This document shows positions 31,325 through 32,608 of a stretch of 32,608 bases of DNA, in pieces. The notes below the pieces were generated by a model. That model had not been told where the DNA came from. It saw nothing but the letters and a program-made list of their open reading frames with translations, and made no database searches. Position 1 is the first letter of the stretch; each line of letters starts with the position of its first letter. The stretch comes from an uncultured Eubacteriales bacterium (GTDB lineage: Bacteria; Bacillota; Clostridia; Christensenellales; Borkfalkiaceae): positions 1 through 32,608 of the forward strand of contig UQPN01000022.1 in the NCBI GenBank assembly GCA_900542935.1. Direction: 5' to 3'. The position numbers were made by a program, and so were the translations under genes.

Positions 31325-32608
31325 TTATTTCTTGCAGTTGGCTTTCAGCGTTTCAAGATTTTCACGGATTTCTTTGGGAAGTTTGTCGCCGAAGTTATCG
31401 TCGTAATACTTCTCGATTTCTTCCGCTTCCGCCGCCCAGCGTTCTTTATCCACGTACAGCAGCTTATCCAGCGTTTCTTCCGTAACGTCCGTGTTCTTCA
31501 CGTTGATGTCCTTCGCATAAGGAACATAGCCGATCGCCGTTTCCTGTGCGTCCGCTTTGCCTTCGCAACGATCCAGAATCCAGTCGAGCACGCGCATATT
31601 GTCGCCGAAACCGGGCCACATGAAGTTGCCGTTTTCGTCCTGACGGAACCAGTTTACGTTGAAGATCTTGGGCTGCTTATCTTTTTCGACTTTCGCGCCC
31701 ATATCGATCCAGTGCTGGAAGTACTGATCTACCGAGTAGCCCATGAACGGCTTCATCGCCATAGGATCGTGGCGAAGAACGCCTACCGCGCCCGTAGCCG
31801 CAGCCGTCGTTTCCGAGGACATGATGGTGCCTACGAACGTGCCGTGGTTCCAGTCTCTCGACTGATATACCAGCGGAGTAGTGGTAGCTCTTCTGCCGCC
31901 GAAGATAATTGCGGAAAGAGGTACGCCCGTCTTGGAATTGAAGTTTTCCGAAAGGCAAGGGCAGTTGACAGCCGGAGCCGTGAAACGGGAGTTGGGATGC
32001 GCCGCGGGGTGCTTGCCGTCCGCGTTCATATCGGGCGTCCAAGGGTTACCCTTCCAGTCGATAAGGTGCGCGGGAGCTTCTTTCGTAAGCTTTTCCCACC
32101 AGACGGTGCCGTCTTCGGGGTTATACGCAACGTTCGTGAAAATCGTGCCTTTCTTCGTAGCGGCAAGCGCGTTGGGGTTGGAATGTTCGTTGGTGCCGGG
32201 AGCTACGCCGAAGAAACCGTTTTCGGGGTTCGCCGCCCAGAGTCTGCCGTCTTCGCCCACTCTGATCCATGCGATGTCGTCGCCGACCGTCTTGATTTCG
32301 TAGCCCGCTTTTCTGTATTCTTCGGGCGGAATCAGCATGGCAAGGTTGGTTTTGCCGCAGGCGGAAGGGAACGCCGCCGCAATATACTTCATCTCTTTAT
32401 CCTGAGGACGCTTGCAGCCGAGGATGAGCATGTGCTCCGCCATCCAGCCCTCGTTTTTGCCGAGGTAGGTAGCGATACGAAGCGCGAAGCATTTCTTGCC
32501 GAGAAGAACGTTTCCGCCGTAAGCCGAGTTGACGGATACGATGGTATTATCTTCGGGGAAGTGCATGATATATCTCTTTTCGGGATCGACGTCGCACTTG
32601 CAGTGGAA
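31325..32608 (-). CDS. pckG: Phosphoenolpyruvate carboxykinase (GTP), N-terminus beyond window
   Basis: The frame is open to the right edge (428 residues in view); the sequence before the internal ATG at 32566 (CDVDPEKRYIMHFPEDNT) is conserved, so the true start is outside. Seen: SAYGGNVLLGKKCFALRIA, the P-loop region AFPSACGKTNLAML with the hyper-reactive Cys typical of GTP-dependent enzymes, VGDDIAWIRVGEDG with metal-binding Asp residues, ENGFFGVAPGTNEHSNPNAL and FGGRRATTTPLVYQ. It interconverts oxaloacetate and phosphoenolpyruvate with GTP/GDP, the key step of gluconeogenesis or of CO2-fixing fermentation. It is followed by a strong terminator. Probably about 600 residues in full. Confidence 0.97.
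   Translation of the reverse strand, partial: FHCKCDVDPEKRYIMHFPEDNTIVSVNSAYGGNVLLGKKCFALRIATYLGKNEGWMAEHMLILGCKRPQDKEMKYIAAAFPSACGKTNLAMLIPPEEYRKAGYEIKTVGDDIAWIRVGEDGRLWAANPENGFFGVAPGTNEHSNPNALAATKKGTIFTNVAYNPEDGTVWWEKLTKEAPAHLIDWKGNPWTPDMNADGKHPAAHPNSRFTAPAVNCPCLSENFNSKTGVPLSAIIFGGRRATTTPLVYQSRDWNHGTFVGTIMSSETTAAATGAVGVLRHDPMAMKPFMGYSVDQYFQHWIDMGAKVEKDKQPKIFNVNWFRQDENGNFMWPGFGDNMRVLDWILDRCEGKADAQETAIGYVPYAKDINVKNTDVTEETLDKLLYVDKERWAAEAEEIEKYYDDNFGDKLPKEIRENLETLKANCKK

Overview
The window looks like a chromosomal segment from a spore-lineage Firmicute (Bacillota, class Clostridia). The main evidence is a spoIIGA–sigE pair, a sigG fragment, a GTP-type phosphoenolpyruvate carboxykinase, a purine-riboswitch-controlled xpt, and BMP-family nucleoside ABC transporter genes. 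I cannot name a genus. Almost every gene is on the minus strand. The exceptions are a small plus-strand pair (8622-9582) and an AraC-type regulator (13378-14178).

Layout from left to right. (1) 1-7991: an exopolysaccharide/capsule operon read leftward from a consensus promoter at 8250-8278. Its order is DegT aminotransferase, undecaprenyl-phosphate sugar transferase, GT2, GT4, D-glucuronyl C5-epimerase, GT4, Wzy/O-antigen-ligase-like polymerase, and a TupA-like ATP-grasp protein cut by the window edge. Most of these genes overlap, and the first 6 kb is visibly more A/T-rich than the rest. (2) 7992-11330: an accessory zone with a structured EPS leader, a long nested inverted repeat, an orphan sigma-region-4-like HTH gene, a small ORF, a hypothetical gene with homing-endonuclease-associated-repeat-like segments, and a sigG gene that stops just after the conserved STYAVPM block. 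(3) 11499-14178: a small catabolic cassette with a divergent AraC regulator, comprising an SDR, a type I 3-dehydroquinate-dehydratase-like enzyme, and a medium-chain dehydrogenase reduced to its two ends by an internal deletion. (4) 14419-16237: spoIIGA–sigE, normally next to sigG. (5) 16437-22717: a purine salvage/uptake operon: promoter, purine riboswitch with terminators, xpt, BMP lipoprotein, ABC ATPase and two permeases, closed by a strong terminator. (6) 22832-25541: a duplicated PII-like protein, a DUF1538 membrane protein and a cluster of palindromic repeats. (7) 25559-32608: housekeeping genes: a RuvX–DUF1292 fusion, YtxH-like protein, ABC exporter, tgt, dinB and pckG (cut by the window edge).

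The most notable points are the interrupted sigG, separated from sigE by an unrelated cassette; the deletion remnant of a dehydrogenase; the two alternative terminators of the xpt riboswitch; the RuvX–DUF1292 fusion with an apparently leaderless start; and a GlcA C5-epimerase in an EPS operon. I saw no tRNA, rRNA, CRISPR array, transposase or site-specific recombinase.
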